From: Adineta vaga
Lineage: Eukaryota > Rotifera
DNA length: 64,000 nt
Assembly (NCBI GenBank): GCA_021613535.1
Contig: CP075496.1
Coordinates: 1,860,001-1,924,000, forward strand
Direction: 5' to 3'
The position numbers and the translations under genes are program-made. Numbering within the stretch: the stretch's first letter is position 1; every line of letters begins with the position of its first letter. Shown in pieces: positions 62,045 through 64,000 of this stretch. The notes beneath the pieces are model-generated. The model was given only the letters and a program-made list of their open reading frames with translations. It was not told the origin of the DNA and ran no database searches.

Positions 62045-64000
62045 TTAAGCTTGCATTTTCACATGAGCTTTATTACTTCCTCGACAATAATACATTTTAT
62101 GTGCATCATAGGAACTTTTATGTCGAAAAGGAATTTGACATGATGAACAAAATGTTTCGATTGATTTCTTTTTTGAATTCGTTTGTTCATCAGTTTTTGG
62201 TCGTGATGAACAATAATTTGTCATATGTTGTTTTAATGTATCAATACTACCAAATTTAATATGACAATAAGGACAAGCGAATTTTTTCTTTAATAAAAAT
62301 CCATCAGATAATTTTTTCATTGAATTTATATCCATTGATTCAATCAGAACATTACGTGTGAGATTCACTGGATCAGATGATTTATCATTGGACAATGATG
62401 GTGAAGACGAAGAAGAAGACGACGATGACGATAAAGAAGAAGAAAGACTGAAATTAAAAAGCAAATATTAGTAAATCGATGAGATGATGATGAAGAAAAA
62501 TTTACTCAAGATCTTCATCAATTTTTTGTTCATTATTTGATTCATTCAAAATAAAATGAGACTCATTTAAATCATTATCATCTTGTTCATCATCATCACA
62601 TTTGATATTTGTATGTGTTAATTTCATATGACGAAGTAGATTCCATTTCGAACAAAATCTCGATTGACATTCTAAACATTCGAGTAGATTTTCTTTCGTA
62701 TGAACGCATTTAATATGATTTAATAACGATTCTTCTTGATCAAACATTGCTGAACATATTTTACATTTTAATAATAATTGTGATGTTGGTAATGTACTAT
62801 TTAATGTTGTTGTTATGATAATATCATCATCAGTACATGGTTCATTATTTGAAATATGAAATTTAAAATGCATACGCATTCCACGTAGAGTATTGCCACG
62901 ATATTTGCATAGACGACACATGAATGGTGATGAACGATGAGGTGGTAAATGAGAAGAATTCGTTGAATCATTAGGAGAAATAGATAGAGTTTTCGAGATT
63001 GGTGGAGATTGAGATCTACATGAAGTTTTTATTTAATTATTATTTCATATTTTTTATTTACTATTCTTACCGATTTAAATCATTCGTTGAATCATTGACT
63101 GTTGTATTGGTCGATGAATTATTATTATTACTTCCATTTTTCTTTTGTTTTCTATATTCGATACAATAATTTTCTTGATGAGCATGTAAAGTTTTCAATG
63201 AACTAAATCTTATTGAACAATAATCACATTCATAGATTTGTGGTTGAACATGATTAGTTGATTTTGTGATTGTTGATGAATTGAGTAAATTAAATAAATT
63301 TGTTGGCTTTTCAATTGTTAAATCCAAGGGTGAACTAGATTTTTCACTATTCTCTGGAGATTTCTTTGGTTTACTTAGATCTAATGGTTTATTATCATGA
63401 TTAGATGGTGATACTAATGGTTCAGAATTATCAAGTGATGATGAAACAATTGGCACAGGAATATAAATGAATTGTCCGATTTGAATAGGTCGATCGAATG
63501 GAATTGGTGGTCGAAATGAATTTGAGAGTGTTTGTTCATTAATTGGACGTGATGATGATGATGATGATGATTTCGTTCGACAATAGTGTAATTTATGTTG
63601 AAGAAGATTATCTGCTTTTGAAAATAAAATATCACATTCAGAACAATAAGTATCATTCGATGGGATTGATAAACGTTTTGTTGGAGAATTTGATGAATCA
63701 CTTGTCTCAATATGTTTGCGTTTCATGCTCTTTATTTTAACAGGCATTATTGAATCTATAAAACATGAATTTTTTTGTTTCGTTTTATGACAATAGCTGA
63801 CCTTTGTTTTTAGTTATAGATTAGTGTTATCTTTTATCTTTCTTTTTACCTGTTGAATGACTTTTTCTTGTTTCACTACGTTTTAAACAATAATGTTGTC
63901 GATGAGCATCTAAAGTACTTCGATTACTAAAACGAATACTACAATCGTCACAGGTGAAAATTAAAGCTAAATGAAAAGAAGATATTGAAGAAGAATGAGA
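62045..64000 (-). CDS. FOG-like (ZFPM) zinc-finger cofactor, 5' end missing
   Basis: Exons 63850-64000 (runs off the window), 63071-63755, 62506-63015 and 62045-62447 join in frame. FOG proteins are GATA-factor cofactors. The fingers are largely C2HC, the hallmark of FOG: FTCDDCSIRFSNRSTL..H..HYC, YCSECDILFSKADNLLQHK..YC, YECDYCSIRFSSLKTLHAH..YC, FACPYCHIKFGSIDTLKQH..YC, and CSSC..YDAH..YYC. C2H2 fingers sit in between (MCRLCKYRG, CKICSAMF, CLECQSRF). The motif KPLDLSKPKK is a CtBP-binding PxDLS site, also found in FOG proteins. Alternating C2HC/C2H2 fingers plus PLDLS support the call. The stop is at 62045-62047. The ATG at 63747 is internal, as the exon is open upstream and joined to another finger exon. 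Confidence 0.85.

Noticed and set aside
63747-63747. ATG at 63747 as FOG start
   Set aside because: The exon is open upstream to a clear acceptor and joins in frame to another C2HC finger exon, so this Met is internal.

Overview
The window reads as nuclear DNA of a small-genome invertebrate animal. It is AT-rich, genes are cut by very short introns (mostly about 50-60 bp, GT..AG), and the genes are animal-specific: an L1CAM/neuroglian adhesion molecule, phospholipase C beta, a FOG-type zinc-finger protein, a SERTA protein, CCDC22, an intermediate filament protein and a TIR protein. The gene style, the very short spacing of some neighbours and the recurring splice-acceptor signals just before start codons fit a bdelloid rotifer or close relative. 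That placement is an inference; I could not run a search.

Layout from left to right. Ceramide synthase (-, 3' part cut off by the window edge); a 4.4 kb gene-poor stretch; a SERTA-domain gene (+, two exons); a degenerate partial copy of that gene's 3' end about 2.8 kb downstream; phospholipase C beta (+, 20 exons); CCDC22 (-); TRAIP (+); an unidentified coiled-coil protein (-); cytochrome b5 (+); Acinus (+); a rhodopsin-like GPCR with a very long second extracellular loop (-); two tandem paralogues of an unknown small family (-); an ARM-TIR-SAM protein (+); an L1CAM/neuroglian homologue (+, with a 23-N assembly gap); a four-LIM protein (+); a GT43 glucuronosyltransferase (-); PSMC4/Rpt3 (+); POLDIP3/SKAR (+); TMEM186 (+); an intermediate filament protein (-); and a FOG-like zinc-finger protein (-, 5' end beyond the window).

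How the genes relate. There is no single pathway. Several products touch common processes: the proteasome base (PSMC4), ubiquitin ligation at the replication fork (TRAIP), exon-junction and mRNA export factors (Acinus, POLDIP3), membrane signalling (PLC beta, GPCR), adhesion and matrix glycans (L1-like, GT43, ceramide synthase) and mitochondrial complex I assembly (TMEM186). PSMC4-POLDIP3-TMEM186, cytochrome b5-Acinus and the unknown paralogue pair each sit head-to-tail with only 123-194 bp between coding regions, and each downstream gene has an acceptor-like AG 3-23 nt before its ATG. This looks like polycistronic transcription resolved by spliced-leader trans-splicing.

The observations most worth following up are a 6-nt microexon that restores canonical spacing at the TIR active site, a GPCR with two furin-type sites in its second extracellular loop, the operon-like clusters, the unknown paralogue pair with intron differences and a possible KCTD-H1-like fold, stop-free introns of length 3n that inflate naive ORFs, and a probably spurious assembly gap inside an exon.
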